The notes under the pieces were generated by a model. The model made no database searches. It saw only the letters and a list, made by a program, of their open reading frames with translations, and was not told the DNA's origin. Made by a program: the position numbers and the translations under genes. This document shows positions 56,546-64,000 of a DNA stretch of 64,000 bases, in pieces (position 1 is the first letter of the stretch; every line of letters starts with the position of its first letter). This stretch comes from Croceibacter atlanticus HTCC2559 (GTDB lineage Bacteria > Bacteroidota > Bacteroidia > Flavobacteriales > Flavobacteriaceae), in the NCBI RefSeq assembly GCF_000196315.1, contig NC_014230.1, positions 1,116,001 to 1,180,000 of the forward strand, given 5' to 3'.

Positions 56546-56618
56546 GCGAAAATAGCTCAGCTGGTAGAGCGCCACCTTGCCAAGGTGGAGGTCGCGGGTT
56601 CGAATCCCGTTTTTCGCT
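56546..56618 (+). tRNA. tRNA-Gly (anticodon GCC)
   Basis: GCGAAAA pairs with TTTTCGC. The D arm is GCTCAGCTGGTAGAGC, the anticodon stem-loop CCACC-TTGCCAA-GGTGG, and the T arm GCGGGTTCGAATCCCGT. The anticodon is GCC and the discriminator T, as in many bacterial glycine tRNAs. Confidence 0.96.
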
Positions 56619-56687
56619 CAGTTACCAAAAAAATGTCGATATTTGAACGCCGATATTTTTAAAGCATTCGTAAATTTTAGAGTTTAC

Positions 56688-56771
56688 GCTCGGGTGGTGG
56701 AATTGGTAGACACGTTGGACTTAAAATCCAATGAACATTAGTTCGTACGGGTTCAAGTCCCGTCCCGAGTA
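56688..56771 (+). tRNA. tRNA-Leu (anticodon TAA)
   Basis: GCTCGGG pairs with CCCGAGT, with a G-U pair at the end of the stem. The anticodon stem-loop TTGGA-CTTAAAA-TCCAA gives anticodon TAA. A long variable arm, as in all leucine tRNAs, and the T arm GGGTTCAAGTCCC follow. The discriminator is A. It is a typical integration site for mobile elements, and a recombinase remnant lies just downstream. Confidence 0.96.
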
Positions 56772-56779
56772 CTTAGATA

Positions 56780-56800
56780 AAGCCTTGTTATACAAGGCTT
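56780..56800 (+). terminator. Terminator after tRNA-Leu(UAA)
   Basis: AAGCCTTGT and ACAAGGCTT form a nine-base-pair stem with a three-base loop, followed by a T-rich tail. It lies nine bases after the tRNA. Confidence 0.85.
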
Positions 56801-56905
56801 TTCTTGTTTTTAAGGGTTTCCTGAAACCACTTAAAATGCATTACAAAATTGAAATCGTACCTAGACGTACCTAGTAATATAACTGTTACTGTGGGTAAAA
56901 AATGA

Positions 56906-57103
56906 TATTCAGATCCAAAACTTTATATTCCAAAAAAGGATGGTAAAGCTACTGTTGAGCCTAATAAATGGTGGTATGTCTATTGGCGTACAAATCCAAA
57001 CGGTGTTCTTGATAGAAAACTACAGTTCATTAAGAATATAAACCGCTTTAATACAGTAAAGAAGACCGTTAGCAAGTATAAGTGCCAAAATACCCATATT
57101 TAG
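56906..57103 (+). pseudogene. Remnant of a tyrosine-recombinase N-terminal (arm-binding) domain
   Basis: About 66 codons without a start codon encode a fragment with DPKLYIPKKDGK, NKWWYVYWRTNPNG and INRFNTVKK. This resembles the N-terminal arm-type DNA-binding domain of Bacteroidota phage-type integrases. A TGA stop lies immediately upstream in the same frame, and the sequence ends at a TAG with no catalytic domain. It lies 134 bp downstream of tRNA-Leu(UAA), the usual place for an integrated element. The rest of the 385 bp between the tRNA and the next gene shows no other gene. Confidence 0.65.
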
Positions 57104-57156
57104 GTATTGTAATTAGTACGTTCAAAAGTTAATTTTGAAACTTAAATTCATTACAA

Positions 57157-58743
57157 ATGAAAAAAGCACTTCTAATTTTAATGTCAATCATTGTTTTCGG
57201 TTGTTCCAAAGATGACAATTCCCCAACAGAACCAATTGAGCAAAACCTCACTGTAGAAAGTAACAATGTCAAAACATTTGAGGTTGTTTCAGTTACAGTT
57301 AATAATTTGGAACTAACAGACAATACTTATCAAGCTACATTTGGTAATAGTGAAATTACATTAGTGAAATTTGATGATAACTCTCTAATATTTTCAATTC
57401 CTGAGATAGAAGAAGGGACTTACTCGTTATCACTTTCGTTAGGGACTGTTGAATTGAACGTTACAGAAACACAAGTTTTAAATACAGATGAAATAATTCA
57501 AGACGTATTTGATGATTTTAGTGCAGACATAGGCAATTTGGATAATAGCGACCCATTTATTGCAAGTGAAATTACAGAAGCAGAGTCGTACAACACAGAA
57601 GTTTTAGCATTATATAATTCATTGAACGATGAACAAAAAAGGCAAACAGCTATGTTCTATGAGGCGAATAAAGAAGTTTTTAAAAATGAGATAGCCTCTA
57701 ATTTAAATGGTCTAACAGCACTGTCAAGAACATCACAATCAGATTGCCCAACAGTTGGATTTAAATCAATTTACAGTTGTAGAGCTGCAAATTTAGGTAG
57801 TAGTGCAATTGCACTAAAGAATAGTTCAAAAGAATTTTTACAAATATTGGCATTGGCTGGTGCTTCTGCATATCTAGCACCTGCATCTTTTGGTTTATCT
57901 GCAGTTGGGACATTTCTAGGGTTAGGAACAGCTGCATATATTTATATGACAGAAGTAAGACCATCTTTTATAATGTTTAAATCAAGTTTAAGGTCTTTTA
58001 TTGGTGCAAACTGGATATTAACTCAAGCAACATTTTCAGTGATTACAGATGAGTTTACTAGTGAATCACAATCTAGTCTAAATGTTATGCCTGATTTTAG
58101 GAGTATAAGTTCAAATGATAATGGAATATCAGAAGAAACAGGATTTTTCATTACTTCTTTAAATACTTTAAACGGTTTTTGGAATCAACTTACAGCTCTT
58201 TTCGGAAGTCCGATAAATTTTCAAGAAACATCTGAAAATATTGATTTTGACGATAATACTGACCAGATAACAATAACAAATATTTCAAATTCTAATGTTG
58301 AGTTAGAATCACTAAATGGTCAAAATGTAAAATTTAAATCGTTGTCGGGAAATGATGAAAGTTTTAGTTTTGATGTTGAATTTAGCAAAGAAGGCTTTAT
58401 TGAAAATAGAACAATAAGCGCAAGCGTTTCGATTGAAGAGTTTAACTATCAAGGAGATTGGCTTATGCATTGGTATAATATAAGTGATGGTGCGTTAGTA
58501 CAAAGTGACAGAATTACTTTTAATGCATTAGGAAATAGCACATCAGCTGAATTTTATCAATATCCTAATCAGAATGGTTGGATGTCCTATCCCGATGACA
58601 ATTACACAATTTTCTATAATGGAATTTTAACAGTTACAGATATTTACTTTGGACTTGCATTACCATTTGATGTTATTACCGTGGATGACACAATATTTTA
58701 TGGGACTGCTGGAACCTACAATTTAGAATTAATTAGACAATAG
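57157..58743 (+). CDS. Large lipoprotein with IPT/TIG-like N-terminal domain, function unknown
   Basis: A 528-residue predicted lipoprotein. The signal peptide ends in IVFGC, with SKDDN after the cysteine (Cys16), as in flavobacterial outer membrane lipoproteins. Residues of about 30-105 have the alternating beta pattern of an IPT/TIG (Ig-like) domain. A helical region follows, and a hydrophobic Ala/Gly-rich stretch (about 225-265) could be membrane-interacting. The C-terminal third is beta-rich and Asn/Asp-rich. I do not recognise the whole protein. It is the first complete gene after the tRNA-Leu/recombinase remnant. Confidence 0.7.
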   Translation: MKKALLILMSIIVFGCSKDDNSPTEPIEQNLTVESNNVKTFEVVSVTVNNLELTDNTYQATFGNSEITLVKFDDNSLIFSIPEIEEGTYSLSLSLGTVELNVTETQVLNTDEIIQDVFDDFSADIGNLDNSDPFIASEITEAESYNTEVLALYNSLNDEQKRQTAMFYEANKEVFKNEIASNLNGLTALSRTSQSDCPTVGFKSIYSCRAANLGSSAIALKNSSKEFLQILALAGASAYLAPASFGLSAVGTFLGLGTAAYIYMTEVRPSFIMFKSSLRSFIGANWILTQATFSVITDEFTSESQSSLNVMPDFRSISSNDNGISEETGFFITSLNTLNGFWNQLTALFGSPINFQETSENIDFDDNTDQITITNISNSNVELESLNGQNVKFKSLSGNDESFSFDVEFSKEGFIENRTISASVSIEEFNYQGDWLMHWYNISDGALVQSDRITFNALGNSTSAEFYQYPNQNGWMSYPDDNYTIFYNGILTVTDIYFGLALPFDVITVDDTIFYGTAGTYNLELIRQ

Positions 58744-58944
58744 TTACGTTTGCTAACTTTTTATAAAAACAAAAAGGCAATTGTAAAAAAAAAACAGAAT
58801 GATTCGGGCATATTTCCGAAGTCTGCTAATTTTTATATTTGACTGATTACAACCAAAAACATAACGCACTTTTCAGCGCTACTTCTCATAATCAAGACCG
58901 TTATACTAAATTTTCAAAATAATGAATAGATTTAAACTTTAAAG

Positions 58945-59475
58945 ATGAAAAACATAAAAATGAGAATTATACTATTAGTACTGACCTTAACATTTTGGTT
59001 ACCTAACATCATAAATGCACAGAATAACGTTGCTAAAATAGACATCAATAAACTAATTGAAGAATATCCTGGTAAAGATGAATATGTTAAAGATATTGAA
59101 GAGTTAAGTGACGGATTACAAACTAAGTTAGATGATATGTATAATAAGCTAAAAGCGACTATAAATAAATACGAAAGTGAGGCTGAATTACAATCAGAAG
59201 AAACAAATATTGAAAGAGCCAAAGAAATTAATAGAGAAAGGGAAAAAATTTCTGAACAACAAAAGTTAGCAATTGAACAATTAGAGAAATTTGAATCTAA
59301 TTTAAATAGAAAAATGTCTGTTAACGTACATAAAGTTGTATTATATATTGCTGAAAAACAAAATTTAGATTTTGTAATAGACTCATCACATGGTTATAAT
59401 ATAATTGAAGCAGATTGTAAAGATATTTTTAATGACGTGAAACAAGAATTAATTAAGTACATCCAGACACAATAA
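58945..59475 (+). CDS. OmpH/Skp-like periplasmic protein
   Basis: A 176-residue exported protein with a signal peptide (about residues 1-26, ending INAQ) and a long charged helical region (about 45-140) predicted as coiled coil. It opens after cleavage with VAKIDINKLIEEYPG, like the OmpH (Skp) family of periplasmic chaperones, and ends with a domain like IAEKQNLDFVIDSSHGYN, also found in that family. A chaperone role for outer membrane proteins is the family expectation. The 5' start could also be the second ATG, five codons later. It stands apart from the usual bamA-ompH locus, so it may be an accessory copy. Confidence 0.8.
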   Translation: MKNIKMRIILLVLTLTFWLPNIINAQNNVAKIDINKLIEEYPGKDEYVKDIEELSDGLQTKLDDMYNKLKATINKYESEAELQSEETNIERAKEINREREKISEQQKLAIEQLEKFESNLNRKMSVNVHKVVLYIAEKQNLDFVIDSSHGYNIIEADCKDIFNDVKQELIKYIQTQ

Positions 59476-59622
59476 TTACTAAACAATAGCGGTATAAAAA
59501 GACGGTAGTTGTGAGAAAAATTTAATATTCCTTAAAAAAACTAATTGTACCAAACCGAGTGATAACAGCTTTTTTAGCTCAACTAGTTTTAAAATATTCT
59601 TTGAAGATTATTACATTCTAAA

Positions 59623-60258
59623 ATGATAAAACTAAAAAGTTACTCTATTATTATCTACTTGGTAATTTCGTTTTTTACGATAGAAGGATACTCTCAAATT
59701 GATACGACTAACAGTAAAGTCTGGATTTCTTTTAAAAACTCAGCTCACAACATAGGATTTTGTGTGTATCATATTCAACAAGAAGCCTGCGAAGACCATT
59801 CAGAAGTAAAGGATGAATTACTAAAAATTAGTGATCCAGAATCTGAAGTCTATTATTACCAATTAGACACTAAATGGGCAAAAAATAGGCTTATTTCCTT
59901 AGCTAAAAATAATGCATCTAAACCAGAAAATTATTTTATACTGTTTGATGTCGATCAAGGTTCCTTTGCCAAATTATACGATTCAACTAAAACATCTAAC
60001 TCTTATAAGATGTTTTCTGTATTTGATTTAAGAGATAATTTTGAAATTAAAACACATAGAAAATCAAATTCTAGTATCATCTTCAAAATAGTTTCAGACA
60101 GAGCAAGTTCCATTCTAACCAATACTATGTGGCGAGAGTTTTTTAGTCATAGACTTGGTTGTTTAAGTTCTGAAATTGAAATTTCACTCATTGGTTCTAC
60201 TTCATTAAAAGATTATCAAAGCTTCAAAGACAAGTTTATGAACTTTGTTGAGAAATAA
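59623..60258 (+). CDS. Exported protein of unknown function
   Basis: A 211-residue protein with a signal peptide (about residues 1-25, ending EGYSQ). I recognise no family. The mature part has two cysteines close together, FCVYHIQQEACEDH, and a further one in RLGCLSSEIEIS, so disulfide bonds are possible. It is Ser/Asn/Lys-rich like its neighbours. A gap of 147 bp precedes it and 538 bp follow before the next gene. Confidence 0.55.
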   Translation: MIKLKSYSIIIYLVISFFTIEGYSQIDTTNSKVWISFKNSAHNIGFCVYHIQQEACEDHSEVKDELLKISDPESEVYYYQLDTKWAKNRLISLAKNNASKPENYFILFDVDQGSFAKLYDSTKTSNSYKMFSVFDLRDNFEIKTHRKSNSSIIFKIVSDRASSILTNTMWREFFSHRLGCLSSEIEISLIGSTSLKDYQSFKDKFMNFVEK

Positions 60259-60796
60259 AAACTGACTACAATACCATCATTTTTTGAAAAAGTAAGCCAA
60301 TAGCTAGAAAATCTGCTAGTTAAGGTGAGTTTTTTGTAGCTTAATTTTTAAACTTGATTTAATAAAACAGCTTTATAATTACAGAGTATAAGGAGTCGTC
60401 TTGTGCTTTATTCAAATTAAAGCAACTAAACTGCATTAGTTTTCATGAATGAGCTGAAATTTAAAACGTATTAAAAATATACCTATAAATGGGTATTGTT
60501 TCTTTATAGTTTTAGGCTCATCTTGTTAGCTTTAATTTGGTATATAGATAAAACATCTAATATTATTTGGCATTTTATTGCTTGACTTTGTTTAAATACT
60601 CAAAATGACTCTATTTCTAGAAACATTGATTACGACCTAAATTCAAGCACACCAACCATTAAAAATACAATACCTTAAATTTAAAACACCTGAAGACATA
60701 GGCACAAACGACATACCCACAAACCAAAAATTTAAAATAGGCCATTTTATTGGCATTACATATAACAGCAAATTCTAAAAACAAAATTAAGGAATT
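60259..60796. other. 538-bp intergenic region with possible coding remnant
   Basis: No intact gene is visible. At about 60641-60778 an open frame of some 45 codons without a start encodes a stretch ending KFKIGHFIGITYNSKF and a stop. It reads like the C-terminus of a degraded protein. The rest is AT-rich with several short stop-interrupted frames. The last bases include AAGGAATT, a plausible ribosome binding site for the gene at 60797. Confidence 0.3.
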
Positions 60797-62128
60797 ATGA
60801 GAAAATCTACCTTAATCATTGCATTATTACTATCTTTTTTCACTACAAGTTCTCAAGTGTATGATGCTTATAACCATGCAGAGCTAAAAAAAGATTCTAA
60901 AGGACGCTTTATTGGAGATATATCTGTGTTAGGTATAATGAACAGAGCGACACTTGATGCTGCAGATGATAAAAATTTCCTAAAGGAGTTTACCCTAAAG
61001 TTGAAAATTTGGGACTACTTAGGCGAACCTATGGAAATGTATGCATTTCAGTGGAAAAGAAAAAAAAGCTATACCGTTAAAGTAAATAATAGGATAAGAA
61101 ATTTGTCTTTAGACGATCTTAAAGATTATCCAGATTTACAAAAACGTTTCTTAAATATAAGACCATCTAAAGTAGATGTTAAGATTTCTGGCGTTGCGGG
61201 AGATGGAAATTCTACAAACACCTATAAAGTTGGACAAGTTAATGTTCCTGAAGAAATTGTTCCTGTCGTAATGTTGTTTGATTACATCGTTAAAGATGTT
61301 GATTTACTAATTGCAAAAGAAGGTGAATATAGAGAGCCCACTGTTGCTGGAAGTCCTTCTACTTGGAATGAGTTTTTCAAATGGTCATATAGCGATCCTA
61401 GTATTGGACCAGATATTGATTTAAATATTACAGAAACTAGCTTTAATAAACTTTCAGAAAACGCACAAAAACAACGTATTAAAAAAATTAAGGATGTTTG
61501 GAAACAGATTAAACACATAAAGTTAAGGGCAGATCTTAAAACATTAGAATGGCCAGAGCTGGAAATGATAGACATCATAAAAACTTACGACCGCTATAAG
61601 AAGCAAAAGAAATTAAAAAAAACTGAAAGTGATGATGATTTTTGGAGTGGAGAAGAAGAGGTAGTCGCAGAAAAAGCTGAAAATGATGATTTTTGGAGTG
61701 GTGGGACTAAAAAGAAAACAAAAGATGATTTCTGGAGTGGAAAAGGGTCTACAGAGGAAGAAGTAAATGTTCAAAAAAGTATTGCGACTGCAACAGGAAA
61801 CCAATACATAGGTCAAAAAGAAGTATTAACCAAGAGGATTACTATTTCATACTATGACCACGGTGAAATAGATGGAGATAGAATAAATATAAAACATAAT
61901 GGAAAAACGAAAGCAAATAATGTGACTCTCAGATCTTATGATGAAAATTTAAGTTTAGATTTAGAAGAAGGAGTAAACAGAATAAGCTTTGAAGCGTTAA
62001 ATCAAGGAAGCGCAGGACAAAACACAGCTTCATTCACGGTTTATGATGCGAATAACAATGTTTTATACACTAACGAATGGAAAATAAATACAGGGTTCAA
62101 AGGCACATTACTACTAATTAAACTATAA
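60797..62128 (+). CDS. Exported protein with DFWSG repeats and C-terminal beta domain
   Basis: A 443-residue protein with a signal peptide (about residues 1-19, ending SSQ). Three copies of a DDFWSG motif (nucleotides about 61631-61740, residues about 279-315) lie in a charged Glu/Lys linker. Before them is a mixed domain with KKSYTVKVNNRIRNLS, and after them is a beta-sandwich domain with YYDHGEIDGDRINI and LEEGVNRISFEALNQGSAG. The last pattern is common at the ends of flavobacterial exported proteins. The function is unknown. Two bases separate its stop from the next gene, so the two are coupled. Confidence 0.65.
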   Translation: MRKSTLIIALLLSFFTTSSQVYDAYNHAELKKDSKGRFIGDISVLGIMNRATLDAADDKNFLKEFTLKLKIWDYLGEPMEMYAFQWKRKKSYTVKVNNRIRNLSLDDLKDYPDLQKRFLNIRPSKVDVKISGVAGDGNSTNTYKVGQVNVPEEIVPVVMLFDYIVKDVDLLIAKEGEYREPTVAGSPSTWNEFFKWSYSDPSIGPDIDLNITETSFNKLSENAQKQRIKKIKDVWKQIKHIKLRADLKTLEWPELEMIDIIKTYDRYKKQKKLKKTESDDDFWSGEEEVVAEKAENDDFWSGGTKKKTKDDFWSGKGSTEEEVNVQKSIATATGNQYIGQKEVLTKRITISYYDHGEIDGDRINIKHNGKTKANNVTLRSYDENLSLDLEEGVNRISFEALNQGSAGQNTASFTVYDANNNVLYTNEWKINTGFKGTLLLIKL

Positions 62129-62130
62129 AT

Positions 62131-63018
62131 ATGAAAAAGATTATCATATTAACAGCACTCACATTAATTTCAATCACCAATATTTTCGCTCAAACTAAAA
62201 ATGATCAAGCAAGAGCTTATTACATTGAGGCTGAAAAAAATTATGAGTTAAAAGACTATCTATCTTCATTAGCTAATCTGATAAAGGTTGAAGAGATATT
62301 AGGTGCAACCAATGCTCGTGTTTTAGCTTTAAGAGTTAAAATTTCTTATGAAGCAAAAGATTATGACTACGCAAAAAAGTATTTAAAACAATTTTCTAAC
62401 TATGATTCATCAGAAGCGCTGAAAAATGAGATTTTATCATACATCGTTAAAGTTGATAATAAATTAGAGGAGGCTTTAAGTATAAAAGAAAGAGAAATTA
62501 TTGCCGAAAATGAAAGTAAACAAGCTGAAGCTATAGATAAAGGGAATTGGGAGAAAGCGCTTTCAGAGAATAACTTTAATAGCTTTAAAAACTATTTATC
62601 AAATGAAAATAATATTCTTTTTAGAATAGAGGCCGAGAAAAAAATAAAAAGACTCTTCTTAGCGACGCCTGAAGGGATAGAAAAGTTTATTAAAGAAAAT
62701 GGTCATAAGGATAAAGGACATGCTTTGTATAAATATAATTATTCAGCAACTGTAACACCTTATGTAATTAAAATAAAGAGTCAATGGCGAACTATGAAAA
62801 ATAAAATAGAATATTTTACAGATAACTTATATCTAGAAGGTGAAATAGAACTGACAGGAGGAGGAAAAAAAGGGGATTATTATATTTGGGGTCCTTATGG
62901 AAATCGTTTAATTACTTTAAATCCGAATTGTGATGCTGTAGCATTTTTTGAAGGCCTTGAAGCATATGTAAATTCTACTGATAATAAAAAAAAGCCCAAA
63001 TTTATCACTAAGCTATAA
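62131..63018 (+). CDS. Exported TPR-like protein, first of a tandem pair
   Basis: A 295-residue protein with a signal peptide (about residues 1-20, ending FAQ). Two TPR-like helical units follow (ARAYYIEAEKNYELKDYLSS and the KDYDYAKKYLKQF unit). A charged region and a C-terminal domain with GDYYIWGPYGNRLITLN come next. I do not recognise the family. The copy at 63149 shares its first 120 or so codons almost exactly, then differs. The start lies two bases after the previous stop codon. Confidence 0.65.
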   Translation: MKKIIILTALTLISITNIFAQTKNDQARAYYIEAEKNYELKDYLSSLANLIKVEEILGATNARVLALRVKISYEAKDYDYAKKYLKQFSNYDSSEALKNEILSYIVKVDNKLEEALSIKEREIIAENESKQAEAIDKGNWEKALSENNFNSFKNYLSNENNILFRIEAEKKIKRLFLATPEGIEKFIKENGHKDKGHALYKYNYSATVTPYVIKIKSQWRTMKNKIEYFTDNLYLEGEIELTGGGKKGDYYIWGPYGNRLITLNPNCDAVAFFEGLEAYVNSTDNKKKPKFITKL

Positions 63019-63148
63019 ACAAAATATACCAGTAGAATTCAAAACTAACTGTTTACAAAAACGTTTGTATTCCATTACGGCTGAATGATATTTGCGTACC
63101 ACTTCGTAAATAAGCCAAAGTCACATGATTATTAATTAAGTTATAAAG
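63019..63148. other. Intergenic region between the duplicated TPR-like genes
   Basis: 130 bp without a gene. It contains an imperfect palindrome, ACAAAAACGTTTGT (63055-63068), with no evident partner elsewhere. No promoter or terminator is clear. Confidence 0.3.
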
Positions 63149-64000
63149 ATGAAAAAAATTATCATATTAACAGCACTCACATTAATTTCAATCACCAATA
63201 TTTTCGCTCAAACTAAAAATGATCAAGCAAGGGCTTATTATATAGAAGCTGAAAAAAATTATGAGTTAAACAATTATCAATCTTCTTTAAATAACTTGAA
63301 TAAGGTTGAAGAGATATTAGGTGCAACCAACGCTCGTGTTTTAGCTTTAAAAGTTAAAAGCTCTTATGGCGCAGAAGATTATATCAATGCAAAAAAGTAT
63401 TTAAATAAATTTTCTAACTATGATTCATCAGAAGCGCTAAAAAATGAGATTTTATCATACATCGTTAAAATTGATAATAAAATAGAAGAAGCTAAACTAG
63501 AAGCTGAAAGAAAAAAAGAGCTAGATGAACGAAATTGGTTAAAAGCCACATCTAATCACACTATACAATCTTATGAAACTTATTTGAACAACTCTAAAAA
63601 CACTCTTTATCGCTCTGAAGCTAAAAGAATACTAACTGAAGATGAAGGTTTTAAAGAAATTCGTCTTGCAAAAAAACAGTTAGCAACACCCAAAGGTTTA
63701 ACTGATTTTTATTTCAAAAACAAATCATATTCGTCTCCTAAAGATTTTGAGCTATCAAAATCTACGGGAATGTTGAAATTAGGCAAAAACGAAAGCTATC
63801 GAGAAGGTCCAGCTTATGAAGTTCATGAAATCTATTTAGCTCAGTTAAATAAGGTTAAAATTAACATAAAGAAAGGTAGTTATTATGATATAACATTTTA
63901 TGGTGAAATAGATAGAACAATTTATAAAAGAAAAAAAAGAGGTTTAGTATTTGATTTTAAAAGACGCTTAACTCATCATACTGAAAAATATTACTCTCCA
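63149..64000 (+). CDS. Exported TPR-like protein, second of a tandem pair (partial, runs off window)
   Basis: ATG at 63149 opens a frame with no stop before the window end (284 codons visible). Its first codons encode the same signal peptide and TPR-like start as the gene at 62131; 74 consecutive nucleotides near the 5' end are identical. Similarity stays high for roughly 120 codons. The rest differs: it has a KKQLATPKGLTDFYFKN stretch and a C-terminal region with EIDRTIYKRKKRGLVFDF. The pair looks like a recent tandem duplication with divergent C-terminal parts. The 3' end is outside the window. Confidence 0.75.
   Translation, partial: MKKIIILTALTLISITNIFAQTKNDQARAYYIEAEKNYELNNYQSSLNNLNKVEEILGATNARVLALKVKSSYGAEDYINAKKYLNKFSNYDSSEALKNEILSYIVKIDNKIEEAKLEAERKKELDERNWLKATSNHTIQSYETYLNNSKNTLYRSEAKRILTEDEGFKEIRLAKKQLATPKGLTDFYFKNKSYSSPKDFELSKSTGMLKLGKNESYREGPAYEVHEIYLAQLNKVKINIKKGSYYDITFYGEIDRTIYKRKKRGLVFDFKRRLTHHTEKYYSP

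Noticed and set aside
56526-57124. TTAGTACGTTCA occurs at 56526-56537 and again at 57113-57124, flanking the tRNA pair
   Set aside because: A 12-base match is expected by chance many times in 64 kb; the copies are not at the tRNA 3' end where an attachment site would lie.
63055-63068. ACAAAAACGTTTGT resembles the LacI operator core
   Set aside because: Only the AACGTTT centre matches, the palindrome is imperfect and the neighbouring gene is not sugar-related.

Overview
The window comes from a member of the Bacteroidota, almost certainly a flavobacterium (family Flavobacteriaceae) and plausibly marine. The evidence is AT-rich DNA, SusC/SusD-type glycan uptake genes, a type IX secretion sorting domain, GSCFA, DUF4230 and DUF4407 genes typical of the group, and promoters of the TTG-N19-TAnnTTTG type ahead of tRNA genes. 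No species can be named from sequence reading alone.

Layout. 1-13.6 kb holds ordinary chromosomal genes: a ruvC fragment, a membrane protein plus glycosyltransferase pair, a nitroreductase, tRNA-Asp, a DUF58 protein, thioredoxin, an HI0933-type flavoprotein, a glycerophosphodiesterase, a PLP decarboxylase, tRNA-Leu(UAG), an M20 dipeptidase, an M43 metalloprotease lipoprotein and a PhnA-like protein. 13.7-21.8 kb is an arsenosugar biosynthesis cluster: two arsenosugar-associated glycosyltransferases, a DUF547 lipoprotein, a sterol-desaturase-like membrane enzyme, arsenite methyltransferase ArsM, a purine nucleoside phosphorylase, a secreted rhodanese, radical SAM enzyme ArsS and an AhpD-like peroxidase-type protein. 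ArsM and ArsS should convert arsenite to dimethylarsinoyl-deoxyadenosine. The phosphorylase and glycosyltransferases are then well placed to turn that nucleoside into an arsenosugar.

21.9-44.5 kb is an alpha-glucan (starch/maltodextrin) utilisation locus. One strand carries susC, susD, two SusE/F-type lipoproteins and a T9SS-exported amylase. The other carries a LacI-type regulator, an MFS sugar transporter, beta-phosphoglucomutase, a GH65 phosphorylase, three further GH13 enzymes and an esterase. 44.7-49.4 kb continues with pfkA, gap, a BadF-type sugar kinase and pgi. A LacI-type palindrome upstream of susC/lacI recurs in near-identical form upstream of pfkA, suggesting one regulator links glucan uptake to upper glycolysis.

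49.5-56.4 kb returns to housekeeping and conserved hypothetical genes (GSCFA, DUF4230, DUF4407, an rRNA/tRNA methyltransferase, PepSY, mutS). It includes a 7-bp tandem repeat of about 12.7 copies just upstream of the DUF4407 gene. At 56.5-56.8 kb lie tRNA-Gly and tRNA-Leu(UAA), followed by the remnant of a tyrosine-recombinase N-terminus. From there to the window end is an accessory region of six consecutive predicted exported proteins of unknown function. They include a protein with three DFWSG repeats and a tandem pair of paralogues with almost identical 5' ends, the second of which runs off the window.
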